NCBI RefSeq assembly: GCF_028823685.1
Contig: NZ_JAPEHZ010000010.1
Span: 1-54,465 of the forward strand
Direction of reading: 5' to 3'
Source of the DNA: Tenacibaculum sp. L6
GTDB lineage: Bacteria; Bacteroidota; Bacteroidia; Flavobacteriales; Flavobacteriaceae
Length of the DNA stretch: 54,465 nucleotides
Shown: piece after piece, positions 1 to 6,794 of the stretch
Position numbering within the stretch: the stretch's first letter is position 1
Layout: each line of letters starts with the position of its first letter
The notes under the pieces: model-generated
Database searches by the model: none
Told to the model about the DNA's origin: nothing
The model's input: the letters and a program-made list of their open reading frames with translations, nothing else
Position numbers and translations under genes: made by a program

Positions 1-875
1 TTTCTTTTTATACGGATGATGTGCAGCAGTACTTTTCAAAAATTGAATGGGTTAAAGCTGATATTACCGAAACTCCTTCTTTAGAAACTGTTTTTAATAA
101 TGTAACAGAAGTTTATCACTGCGCTGCCTTAGTTTCTTTCAACCCAAAGGATTACAGAAAAATGCGTCAAGTCAATATTGAAGGAACTGCAAACCTTATC
201 AATTTTTCTATTGATGCTGGCGTTAAAAAATTCTGTTTTGTAAGCTCTATCGCCGCTGTGGGGAATTCTATTAACGGAAAGCCAATTAATGAAGAAAACG
301 AATGGTCTGATGCTGATGAAAATCACGGATATGCAATTACTAAATACGGCGCCGAAATGGAAGTGTGGAGAGGAAGTCAAGAAGGTTTAGAGGTCGTAAT
401 CGTGAACCCTGGTGTTATTTTAGGTAGTGGTTTTTGGAACGAAGGGTCAGGAAAAATGTTTACCCAAGTACATAATGGATTTAACTTTTATACCGAAGGT
501 AAAACTGGATTTGTTAGCGTAAAAGATGTGGTAAAAGCAATGATAAACTTGATGAATTCTGACATAAAAAACGAACGTTATGTTCTAGTTTCAGAAAATA
601 AATCGTTTCAAGAAGTATTTAATGCTATTGCTGATGGGTTACAGAAAAAAAGACCTTCTAAAAAAGTAGGAAAATTAGCAACTGCTGTTTTTTGGAGAAT
701 TGATTGGCTTATAACAAAACTTACAGGAAAAGAGCCTTTATTGACCAAAAACTCAGCTAAATCTGCTCATAACACCTCGTTTTATACTTCAAAAAAGATT
801 ATAGAACAACTTGATTTTGAATTTGAATCAATTAATGAAGTGATTTCAGAAACTTGTAAAGACTTTAGAAAATAG
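1..875 (+). CDS. NAD-dependent epimerase/dehydratase (extended SDR), 5' end outside window
   Basis: The reading frame is open to the left edge, so the N-terminus with the Rossmann glycine motif is missing; the GTG at 21 is an internal codon, not a credible start. The visible part shows the extended short-chain dehydrogenase pattern: a VYHCAALVS strand, a FVSSIAAVG strand carrying the active-site serine region, and the catalytic YAITK (Tyr-x-x-x-Lys). A substrate-side VNPGVILG motif follows. These proteins oxidise, reduce or epimerise nucleotide sugars or related alcohols with NAD(P); the substrate cannot be told from the sequence. About 290 residues are visible, consistent with loss of some 40-50 residues from a typical 320-340 residue protein. 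It converges on the DUF4296 gene with a gap of only four bases. Confidence 0.85.
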   Translation, partial: SFYTDDVQQYFSKIEWVKADITETPSLETVFNNVTEVYHCAALVSFNPKDYRKMRQVNIEGTANLINFSIDAGVKKFCFVSSIAAVGNSINGKPINEENEWSDADENHGYAITKYGAEMEVWRGSQEGLEVVIVNPGVILGSGFWNEGSGKMFTQVHNGFNFYTEGKTGFVSVKDVVKAMINLMNSDIKNERYVLVSENKSFQEVFNAIADGLQKKRPSKKVGKLATAVFWRIDWLITKLTGKEPLLTKNSAKSAHNTSFYTSKKIIEQLDFEFESINEVISETCKDFRK

Positions 876-879
876 ATTC

Positions 880-1350
880 TTATTTTACTTTCTCTAGTTC
901 TTTATAATCTCTTTCTATTAATAACTCTTCAGGAACTTCTTTGAACACTCGCTTGTCATTTAAAACAGAATCTTTTAGTATTTTGTCTTTTCTTTTTATA
1001 GAGTCTTGCTCTTTTTTCATTTCTTTATAAAAAGTAGCTAAAGAGTCTATATTACGTTTTACCTTTTTTAAGATTTCTGTATATTCATCAACTTGTGAGG
1101 TGTAATAAACATTGCTAATATCAAAACGAGTGGTGTCTATTTTATATTTTTCATACACCAAAAACATGTAATTATCCTCTTGTTCTAAAAACTTATTTTT
1201 TTGATTTTTAGCGGAAGAAGCTATATACATATCAGTTAACAACAAAACCATCGAATCTTTCGAAATCAGATTTTCTGGCTTTTTATAAATCGTATTACTG
1301 GTACACGAAACTAAAAGTAAACCGATAAGTGTATAAGCTGCTTTTCTCAT
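880..1350 (-). CDS. DUF4296 domain lipoprotein
   Basis: A 156-residue protein with a short hydrophobic N-terminus ending in a lipobox (LLVSC), so it is probably a lipoprotein anchored in the envelope. The mature part is highly charged and helical, rich in Lys and Glu, with no enzymatic motif. It fits the Bacteroidota family DUF4296, which is commonly found directly beside dihydroorotase in this family of bacteria, as here: the dihydroorotase stop codon abuts this start, so the two are almost certainly cotranscribed and possibly translationally coupled. Function unknown. The family assignment is from memory of the pattern and context, not a search. Confidence 0.8.
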   Translation of the reverse strand: MRKAAYTLIGLLLVSCTSNTIYKKPENLISKDSMVLLLTDMYIASSAKNQKNKFLEQEDNYMFLVYEKYKIDTTRFDISNVYYTSQVDEYTEILKKVKRNIDSLATFYKEMKKEQDSIKRKDKILKDSVLNDKRVFKEVPEELLIERDYKELEKVK

Positions 1351-2688
1351 CTATCTGTTAAATAGTAATCGTTTTCCTTTAATTTCTTCGTTAAACGTTC
1401 CTTCGTTATACATAAGGTTTCCGTTTACAAAAGTATGTGTAATTTGGTTTGAAAATTCAACATCTTCAAAAGGAGACCATCCACACTTGTATAAAACATT
1501 GTCTTTGGTAACTGTCCATTTTTTATCAGCATCAACTAAAACCAAATCGGCATAAAAACCTTCTTTTATAAATCCTCTTTTTTCAATTTTGAAGATTTTT
1601 GCTGGATTGTGGCTCATTTTTTCTACTGCTTTTTCAATTGGCAGCACTCCTTCTTTCACCTTTTCTAAAACAGCAATAACCGCATGTTGTACTAACGGAC
1701 CACCACTTGGCGCCTTGGTATATACGTTATCTTTTTCCTCTATCGTATGAGGTGCGTGGTCGGTTGCAATGATATCAATTCTATCATCTAACAACGCTTT
1801 CCATAATCCGTCTTTATCTTTTTGCGTTTTCACAGCTGGATTCCACTTAATAAGTGTTCCTTTTTTATCGTAATCAGCATCGGTAAACCACAAATGGTGC
1901 ACACAAACTTCAGCAGTTATTTGCTTTTCTTCTAACGGAATATCATTTCTGAATAAATGCGTTTCTTTTTCTGTAGATAAATGGAAAATATGTAGGCGAG
2001 CTCCTGTTTTCTTAGCTAATTCAATTGCTTTTGATGATGATAAATAACATGCCTCTTCACTACGAATTAACGGGTGATATTTTACCGGAATATCATCTCC
2101 ATATTTTGCTTGATACTCTTCTGTATTTTTTCTGATAGTTGCTTCATCTTCACAATGAACTGAAATTAACATATCTGTTGAAGAAAATATTTTTTCTAAT
2201 ACTTCTTCATTATCTACCAACATATTTCCTGTTGATGATCCTAAGAATAGTTTGATTCCAGCAACATCTTTCGGATTCGTTTTTAACAACTCCTCTAAAT
2301 TATCATTCGTTCCTCCGAACATAAAAGAGTAATTAGCATAGGATGTTTTGCTAGCAATGTCAAACTTATCTGCTAACAATTCTTGAGTTGTTGCTTGCGG
2401 TACCGTATTTGGCATTTCAATAAAAGAAGTGATACCTCCAGCAATAGCTGCCTTACTTTCTGTTGCAATATTTGCTTTATGTGTTAATCCAGGCTCACGA
2501 AAATGTACCTGATCATCAATCATTCCTGGAATTAAGTATTTACCAGCAGCATCAATTACCTGCATATCATCAGCAGGTACAATGGTTTCATCTATCTTTT
2601 TAATAAATTCTCCTTCTAATAAAACATCGCCTTTAAAAACCTTGTTTTCATTAACGATTTGTGCATTTTTAATTAAAATTGATTGCAT
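1351..2688 (-). CDS. pyrC: dihydroorotase
   Basis: A 445-residue amidohydrolase that should interconvert N-carbamoyl-aspartate and dihydroorotate, the third step of pyrimidine synthesis, in the cytoplasm. Visible family marks are the DDQVHFREPG segment around residues 58-67, IKLFLG with a candidate carbamylated lysine at 146, VHCEDE with His178, IFHLST with His236 and TDHAPH with Asp310. The first histidine of the usual metal-binding HxH pair is Gln60 here; I recall the same DDQVHF form in other Bacteroidota dihydroorotases, so this looks like a clade trait rather than damage. It lies between a GT2 gene four bases upstream and the DUF4296 gene that begins right after its stop, forming a three-gene operon. 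Confidence 0.92.
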   Translation of the reverse strand: MQSILIKNAQIVNENKVFKGDVLLEGEFIKKIDETIVPADDMQVIDAAGKYLIPGMIDDQVHFREPGLTHKANIATESKAAIAGGITSFIEMPNTVPQATTQELLADKFDIASKTSYANYSFMFGGTNDNLEELLKTNPKDVAGIKLFLGSSTGNMLVDNEEVLEKIFSSTDMLISVHCEDEATIRKNTEEYQAKYGDDIPVKYHPLIRSEEACYLSSSKAIELAKKTGARLHIFHLSTEKETHLFRNDIPLEEKQITAEVCVHHLWFTDADYDKKGTLIKWNPAVKTQKDKDGLWKALLDDRIDIIATDHAPHTIEEKDNVYTKAPSGGPLVQHAVIAVLEKVKEGVLPIEKAVEKMSHNPAKIFKIEKRGFIKEGFYADLVLVDADKKWTVTKDNVLYKCGWSPFEDVEFSNQITHTFVNGNLMYNEGTFNEEIKGKRLLFNR

Positions 2689-2692
2689 GTTG

Positions 2693-3415
2693 TTATTTTG
2701 GTAATCCGTTAATTCTCATTTTTATCACGCCAAAAACAGCTTCTTTGATAATTCCTTTGCTGAGTTTCGATTTTCCTAATACTCTGTCTGTGAAAATAAC
2801 CGAAACTTCTTTTATATTAAATTGATGTTTCCAAGCTTTGTATTTCATTTCAATCTGAAATGCATAGCCTACAAATTTCACTTTATCTAACTTAATCGTT
2901 TCTAACACTTTTCTTTTATAGCATACAAAACCAGCGGTGGTATCATGAATTGGCATTCGTGTAATCAATCGTACATACTTTGATGCAAAATATGATAGCA
3001 ACACTCTACTCATAGGCCAGTTTACTACATTTACCCCTACTGAATATCTTGATCCTATTGCTACATCGGCTCCTTCAATAGCACATTCGTTATACAATCG
3101 AATTAAATCGTTGGGGTTGTGTGAAAAATCGGCATCCATTTCAATAATGTAGTCATACTTCTTGGCAATGGCCCATTTGAATCCATGAATGTAGGCAGTA
3201 CCTAAACCATTTTTTCCTTTTCTCTTTTCAATAAAAAGCTGACTAGGGAACTCTTGTTGTAAATTTTCTACGATTTCAGCAGTTCCATCAGGTGAGTTAT
3301 CATCGACCACTAATACATGAAATGCCTTTTCTTGACTAAAAGTTGCTCGAATAATAGCTTCGATGTTTTCTTTTTCGTTATAAGTAGGGATTATGACTAA
3401 GGCGTCTGACTTCAT
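2693..3415 (-). CDS. GT2 glycosyltransferase, polyprenyl-phosphate mannosyltransferase (DPM1)-like
   Basis: A 240-residue family 2 glycosyltransferase without transmembrane segments. It opens with LVIIPTYNEKENI, then has VVDDNSPDGT, the donor/metal site EMDADFSH (DxD) and AIGSRYSVG, the standard order for dolichyl-/polyprenyl-phosphate mannose synthase-like enzymes. Such enzymes move a sugar from a nucleotide donor to a lipid phosphate on the cytoplasmic face of the membrane. The ATG at 3415 is preferred over an in-frame codon 33 bases further up because a TAnnTTTG box lies across that upstream region, and the protein then starts right before the first beta strand. It is the first gene of the operon with pyrC and DUF4296. 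Confidence 0.88.
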   Translation of the reverse strand: MKSDALVIIPTYNEKENIEAIIRATFSQEKAFHVLVVDDNSPDGTAEIVENLQQEFPSQLFIEKRKGKNGLGTAYIHGFKWAIAKKYDYIIEMDADFSHNPNDLIRLYNECAIEGADVAIGSRYSVGVNVVNWPMSRVLLSYFASKYVRLITRMPIHDTTAGFVCYKRKVLETIKLDKVKFVGYAFQIEMKYKAWKHQFNIKEVSVIFTDRVLGKSKLSKGIIKEAVFGVIKMRINGLPK

Positions 3416-3436
3416 GTAATTTTCATATAAATCAAG

Positions 3437-3444
3437 GCAAAGAT
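3437..3444 (-). promoter_or_regulatory. -7 promoter element TATCTTTG for the GT2-pyrC operon
   Basis: On the minus strand this octamer is an exact match to the Bacteroidota -7 consensus TAnnTTTG and sits about 20 bases before the chosen ATG of the glycosyltransferase. No clear -33 TTG was found at the expected distance. It overlaps the divergent intergenic region shared with the DUF4271 gene. Confidence 0.5.
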
Positions 3445-3458
3445 ACACTAATTTATTA

Positions 3459-3466
3459 CTAATTTT
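3459..3466 (+). promoter_or_regulatory. -7 promoter element TAATTTTG for the DUF4271-hemD operon
   Basis: An exact TAnnTTTG match on the plus strand, 25 bases before the presumed TTG start of the DUF4271 gene. Only 14 bases separate it from the minus-strand element, so the two divergent promoters overlap and RNA polymerase could probably occupy only one at a time. Confidence 0.45.
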
Positions 3467-3491
3467 GTTTTAATTAAAAGTATAAAAACAA

Positions 3492-4130
3492 TTGCAAGCA
3501 ATAGAGCGAATTATTAATGATAGTAGTTGGATAACCTTGGTTATTGTTACAGCAATTATATTGCTAGCCTTGATGAAACTACTTAAACCTACGCAATTAT
3601 ATGGTTACGTTGTTGCTTTTATTTCTCCTGGTTTTTTTCATAAAAGAATTGAAGAAGGAGATTCTTTTTTCACGCCTTTTAGGTTGTTTTTATTTTTCTT
3701 TTCTACGATTGTAATTTCCTTATTTTTATTCCAAGCTGTACTTGCAGAATTATACTCTCAAGGTTTTTTAGCTTTTCTTGGACTCTTTTTCTTTGTTACA
3801 ACATACCTTGCAATACGAGTATTTTTAGATCATGTAATTGCTAATATTTTAGGATTAACACCTATAATCACCTATTTTTTATACACAAAATCAGGCTATT
3901 TGTATGTACTTTGTATATGGTTACTTCCTTTCATCATAGTGTATCAATATACATTTCCTAATAAACTATTCTTAATTTCCTCATTCTGTGCATTGCTTAT
4001 TATTAGGGCTTTTTTAATATTAAACAATAATAAAAAGCTTGTGCTTAGTAAGTTGTTCTATTTTATTTTGTACTTTTGCACCCTTGAAATAGCACCGCTA
4101 TTAATTCTTTATAAAACAACAACTACGTAA
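3492..4130 (+). CDS. DUF4271 integral membrane protein
   Basis: A 212-residue, very hydrophobic protein with about six predicted transmembrane helices and short charged connectors. It fits the Bacteroidota DUF4271 family, whose gene typically precedes hemD, as it does here with eight bases between them. The role is unknown; the context suggests a link to haem synthesis or to envelope function. The start is the TTG codon: an in-frame stop lies only nine bases upstream and the first internal ATG is about 27 residues in and would remove the first helix. Confidence 0.78.
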   Translation: MQAIERIINDSSWITLVIVTAIILLALMKLLKPTQLYGYVVAFISPGFFHKRIEEGDSFFTPFRLFLFFFSTIVISLFLFQAVLAELYSQGFLAFLGLFFFVTTYLAIRVFLDHVIANILGLTPIITYFLYTKSGYLYVLCIWLLPFIIVYQYTFPNKLFLISSFCALLIIRAFLILNNNKKLVLSKLFYFILYFCTLEIAPLLILYKTTTT

Positions 4131-4144
4131 TAAAGAGAATGTTT

Positions 4145-4891
4145 ATGAAAGTGAAAACTATTTTAGTCTCTCAACCAAAACCAAAGACAGAAACTTCACC
4201 GTATTTCGACTTAGCCGAAAAACAAAAAGTAAAAGTTGACTTTCGCTCATTTATCCATGTCGAAGGAATTCCTGTGAAAGAGGTAAGAGCTCAAAAAGTA
4301 GATTTAAAAAACTACACTGCAATTATTTTAACTAGTAGAAATGCTGTTGATCACTTTTTTAGAATTGCAGAAGAAATGCGTTTTACAGTGCCTGATGACA
4401 TGAAGTATTTTTGTCAATCTGAAGCAGTGGCTTACTACTTACAAAAGTATGTAGTTTACAGAAAACGTAAAATTTATGTTGGAAACAGAACGTTTCCTGA
4501 ATTAACTAAATTAATTAAAAAGCATAAAGACGAAAAGTTCTTATTGCCTTCTTCTGACAAACTGAAAGATTTAATTCCAGAAGAGTTAAATAAGTTAGGA
4601 GTCGACTGGAAGCGTGCCGATTTATACCGCACAGTAGTAAGTGATTTATCTGACTTAGAAGATGTTTTTTATGACATTTTAGTATTCTTTAGCCCATCAG
4701 GAATTGATAGTTTATTTGAAAACTTCCCTGATTTCAAACAAAACGACACTAGAATCGCTGTATTTGGTAATTCAACTATTCAAGCTGTTGAAGATAGAGG
4801 TTTACGTGTAGATATCGCTGCACCAACACCTGAAACTCCTTCAATGACGATGGCTTTAGAAAAGTACATTAAAGAGACTAACAAAAAGTAA
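4145..4891 (+). CDS. hemD: uroporphyrinogen-III synthase
   Basis: A 248-residue HemD-type protein that should close hydroxymethylbilane with inversion of ring D to give uroporphyrinogen III, the branch point to haem and corrinoids. The N-terminal VKTILVSQPKP strand, the LTSRNAVDHFF segment, YFCQSEAVAYYL and the later FFSPSGIDSLFENFP and FGNSTIQAVE segments follow the two-lobed fold of this fast-evolving family. A second ATG six bases upstream is possible; the MKVKT start is preferred because it begins immediately before the first strand. It is cotranscribed with the DUF4271 gene and is followed by a strong terminator. Confidence 0.88.
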   Translation: MKVKTILVSQPKPKTETSPYFDLAEKQKVKVDFRSFIHVEGIPVKEVRAQKVDLKNYTAIILTSRNAVDHFFRIAEEMRFTVPDDMKYFCQSEAVAYYLQKYVVYRKRKIYVGNRTFPELTKLIKKHKDEKFLLPSSDKLKDLIPEELNKLGVDWKRADLYRTVVSDLSDLEDVFYDILVFFSPSGIDSLFENFPDFKQNDTRIAVFGNSTIQAVEDRGLRVDIAAPTPETPSMTMALEKYIKETNKK

Positions 4892-4916
4892 GTAAATTAA
4901 TTTTTTACATACAACC

Positions 4917-4950
4917 AAGAGACTGTCTACAAAGGCAGTCTCTTTTGTTT
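4917..4950 (+). terminator. rho-independent terminator after hemD
   Basis: A nine-pair stem AAGAGACTG / CAGTCTCTT with a ten-base loop is followed by a T-rich run. It ends the DUF4271-hemD transcript. Confidence 0.8.
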
Positions 4951-5031
4951 TTAACAAATCATTGTAACCTAGGTAACATTTCAAGCATATTTATTTCATT
5001 AATTTTACGAAATAAATTTATTGCTATAATA

Positions 5032-5775
5032 ATGAGGTTATTAATAGTTCCTATTGGAAAAAACCATAAACCTATTGAAGAAGAAATCATCGAATTAGAA
5101 ACAAATTCAGAAGAAAGTATTTCTAAAGCTTTGCTTTCTGTAATGAAAGGTAAAAGATACTCAATTGAAATCTATAAAAATTTAAAGGATTTCCTTGTAT
5201 TACACATAGATATAGAAACTGGAGTTTCTTTTTACGTTGAAAACAAACAAGAGCATAAATACGTTTTTGAAAAACACCCTTATGAAGATGCTATTGATTT
5301 AATTAAAATATATATTGCTCCTAATGGTAGCGAGAAACTAAAACAAATTTTTGTTAACCATAAAGAAAAATTAAAAAGACTAGAAAAAGAAAGGTATGAT
5401 AAATGGAAAATAGAGTACCATATAAACCAGAAAAAAGAAAGGAAAAACAACATTATAAAATACTCAATCTTATTTATTATTCTTGGAGTTTTTTCATCAA
5501 TTGTTTATTTAATATTTATAGATGAATTGAGGTTTATAGGTAGAAAAACTATTACGAAAAAAGGAGTTATTACTAAAACTGACTTTCATCACATTGGATC
5601 TGGGTATTATATGCAAACAGTAAAATATAAATTTGTATACAATGATATTTTTTATTCAGATGATTTTGAAGCTGGAAAGTTATTAGGCAAACAATATGTT
5701 GGAGACTCTGTGTTAATTAAATTTAGAGAAACTAACCCAACTGTTTCAAAATATATAAAAACTATATATGAATAA
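5032..5775 (+). CDS. uncharacterised single-pass membrane protein
   Basis: I do not recognise this 247-residue protein. It has a soluble N-terminal part of about 125 residues (MRLLIVPIGKNHKP at the start), a basic helical stretch ending at a single transmembrane segment (YSILFIILGVFSSIVYLIFI), and a C-terminal extracytoplasmic beta-rich part of about 80 residues with GVITKTDFHHIGSGYY and VGDSVLIKF, loosely like the DUF3592-type barrel of membrane-anchored proteins. Translation from an upstream TTG would begin inside the hemD terminator, so the ATG at 5032 is chosen. Its end overlaps the sterol-desaturase gene by eight bases, implying translational coupling. Noticeably AT-rich compared with its neighbours. 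Confidence 0.65.
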   Translation: MRLLIVPIGKNHKPIEEEIIELETNSEESISKALLSVMKGKRYSIEIYKNLKDFLVLHIDIETGVSFYVENKQEHKYVFEKHPYEDAIDLIKIYIAPNGSEKLKQIFVNHKEKLKRLEKERYDKWKIEYHINQKKERKNNIIKYSILFIILGVFSSIVYLIFIDELRFIGRKTITKKGVITKTDFHHIGSGYYMQTVKYKFVYNDIFYSDDFEAGKLLGKQYVGDSVLIKFRETNPTVSKYIKTIYE

Positions 5776-6652
5776 ATACCTAGACATCATAAAAAACTCA
5801 TACACTGGTTACTGGAACTACATTAAACAATCAGTACTAATGGAGTTGAACTGGGAAAATTATTTTTACGGATTAATTATTATTTCTCTAGTGGTATGGG
5901 GATTAGAAATTGTGTTTCCTTGGCGTAAAAATCAACCTTTATTTAGAAAAGATTTTTGGTTAGATACATTTTACATGTTCTTCAATTTCTTTTTACTAAA
6001 CCTTATCGTACTTATTGCTTTGTCAAATACAGCAGAGCAGTTTTTTAATGATATTTTAGGTTTGGTTGGACTATCCGTTGCGAATTTTCAATTATTCGAC
6101 ATCAACACATTTCCTTATTGGGCTAGACTTTTCGTATTTTTTATCATTATTGATTTTGTTCAGTGGTTTACGCATACGTTATTGCATCGGTATGAATTTT
6201 TATGGAACTTCCACAAAGTACATCACTCAGTAAAACAAATGGGGTTTGCAGCACACCTTCGTTATCACTGGATGGAGCCTGTTGTTTACAACTCCATGAA
6301 ATACATTCCGCTTGCAATTATGGGTGGGTTTACAGCACAAGATGTTGCTATTGTTCATTTTTTTAATATTACTATTGGTCATTTAAATCATGCCAATATT
6401 AATTGGGATTATGGTTGGTTAAAATATATTCTAAACAATCCAAGAATGCATATTTGGCATCATGCAAAAGAGCTTCCTGAAGATAGAAAAATGGGCGTAA
6501 ATTTTGGCATCACACTAAGCATTTGGGATTATATTTTTAAAACAAACTACATTCCCTATAACGGGCGTGATATAGAACTAGGATTTGATGGAGATGAAGA
6601 ATTTCCTAAAGATTTTATTCACCAAGAAATGTATCCGTTAGGAAAGAAATAG
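5768..6652 (+). CDS. sterol desaturase / fatty acid hydroxylase family protein
   Basis: A 294-residue integral membrane di-iron enzyme. It shows the histidine clusters of the family in order: HTLLH (136-140), HKVHH (149-153), HLRYH (163-167), HLNH (205-208) and HIWHH (228-232), set among four or more hydrophobic helices. Members hydroxylate or desaturate lipids such as sterols, carotenoids or alkylglycerols using oxygen at the membrane surface; the substrate here is not evident. It overlaps the unknown membrane protein upstream by eight bases. Confidence is high for the family and low for the substrate. Confidence 0.88.
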   Translation: MNKYLDIIKNSYTGYWNYIKQSVLMELNWENYFYGLIIISLVVWGLEIVFPWRKNQPLFRKDFWLDTFYMFFNFFLLNLIVLIALSNTAEQFFNDILGLVGLSVANFQLFDINTFPYWARLFVFFIIIDFVQWFTHTLLHRYEFLWNFHKVHHSVKQMGFAAHLRYHWMEPVVYNSMKYIPLAIMGGFTAQDVAIVHFFNITIGHLNHANINWDYGWLKYILNNPRMHIWHHAKELPEDRKMGVNFGITLSIWDYIFKTNYIPYNGRDIELGFDGDEEFPKDFIHQEMYPLGKK

Positions 6653-6690
6653 CATTTTCACAAATAGAAAAACTCAACAGGGTCTTTCAT

Positions 6691-6720
6691 CGTTAAAAAG
6701 AGTAATTTTTAACGTATTTT
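6691..6720 (+). terminator. AT-rich hairpin, weak terminator after the desaturase
   Basis: A nine-pair stem CGTTAAAAA / TTTTTAACG with a six-base loop is followed by TATTTT. The stem is weak, so termination is uncertain. The rest of the 142-base gap holds the leader of the S46 peptidase gene, including a near-consensus -7 box TATCTTTA at 6767. Confidence 0.35.
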
Positions 6721-6794
6721 AACTTAATCCTGGTGGGCTTTCTCTAAGTAGTTTGTTTCCAATTTGTATCTTTATCGCTTTTAATAATTAACAG

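Noticed and set aside
4945..5031. N-terminal extension of the unknown membrane protein from an upstream TTG
   Set aside because: The extension starts within the hemD terminator and lacks coding character; the ATG at 5032 begins a plausible protein.
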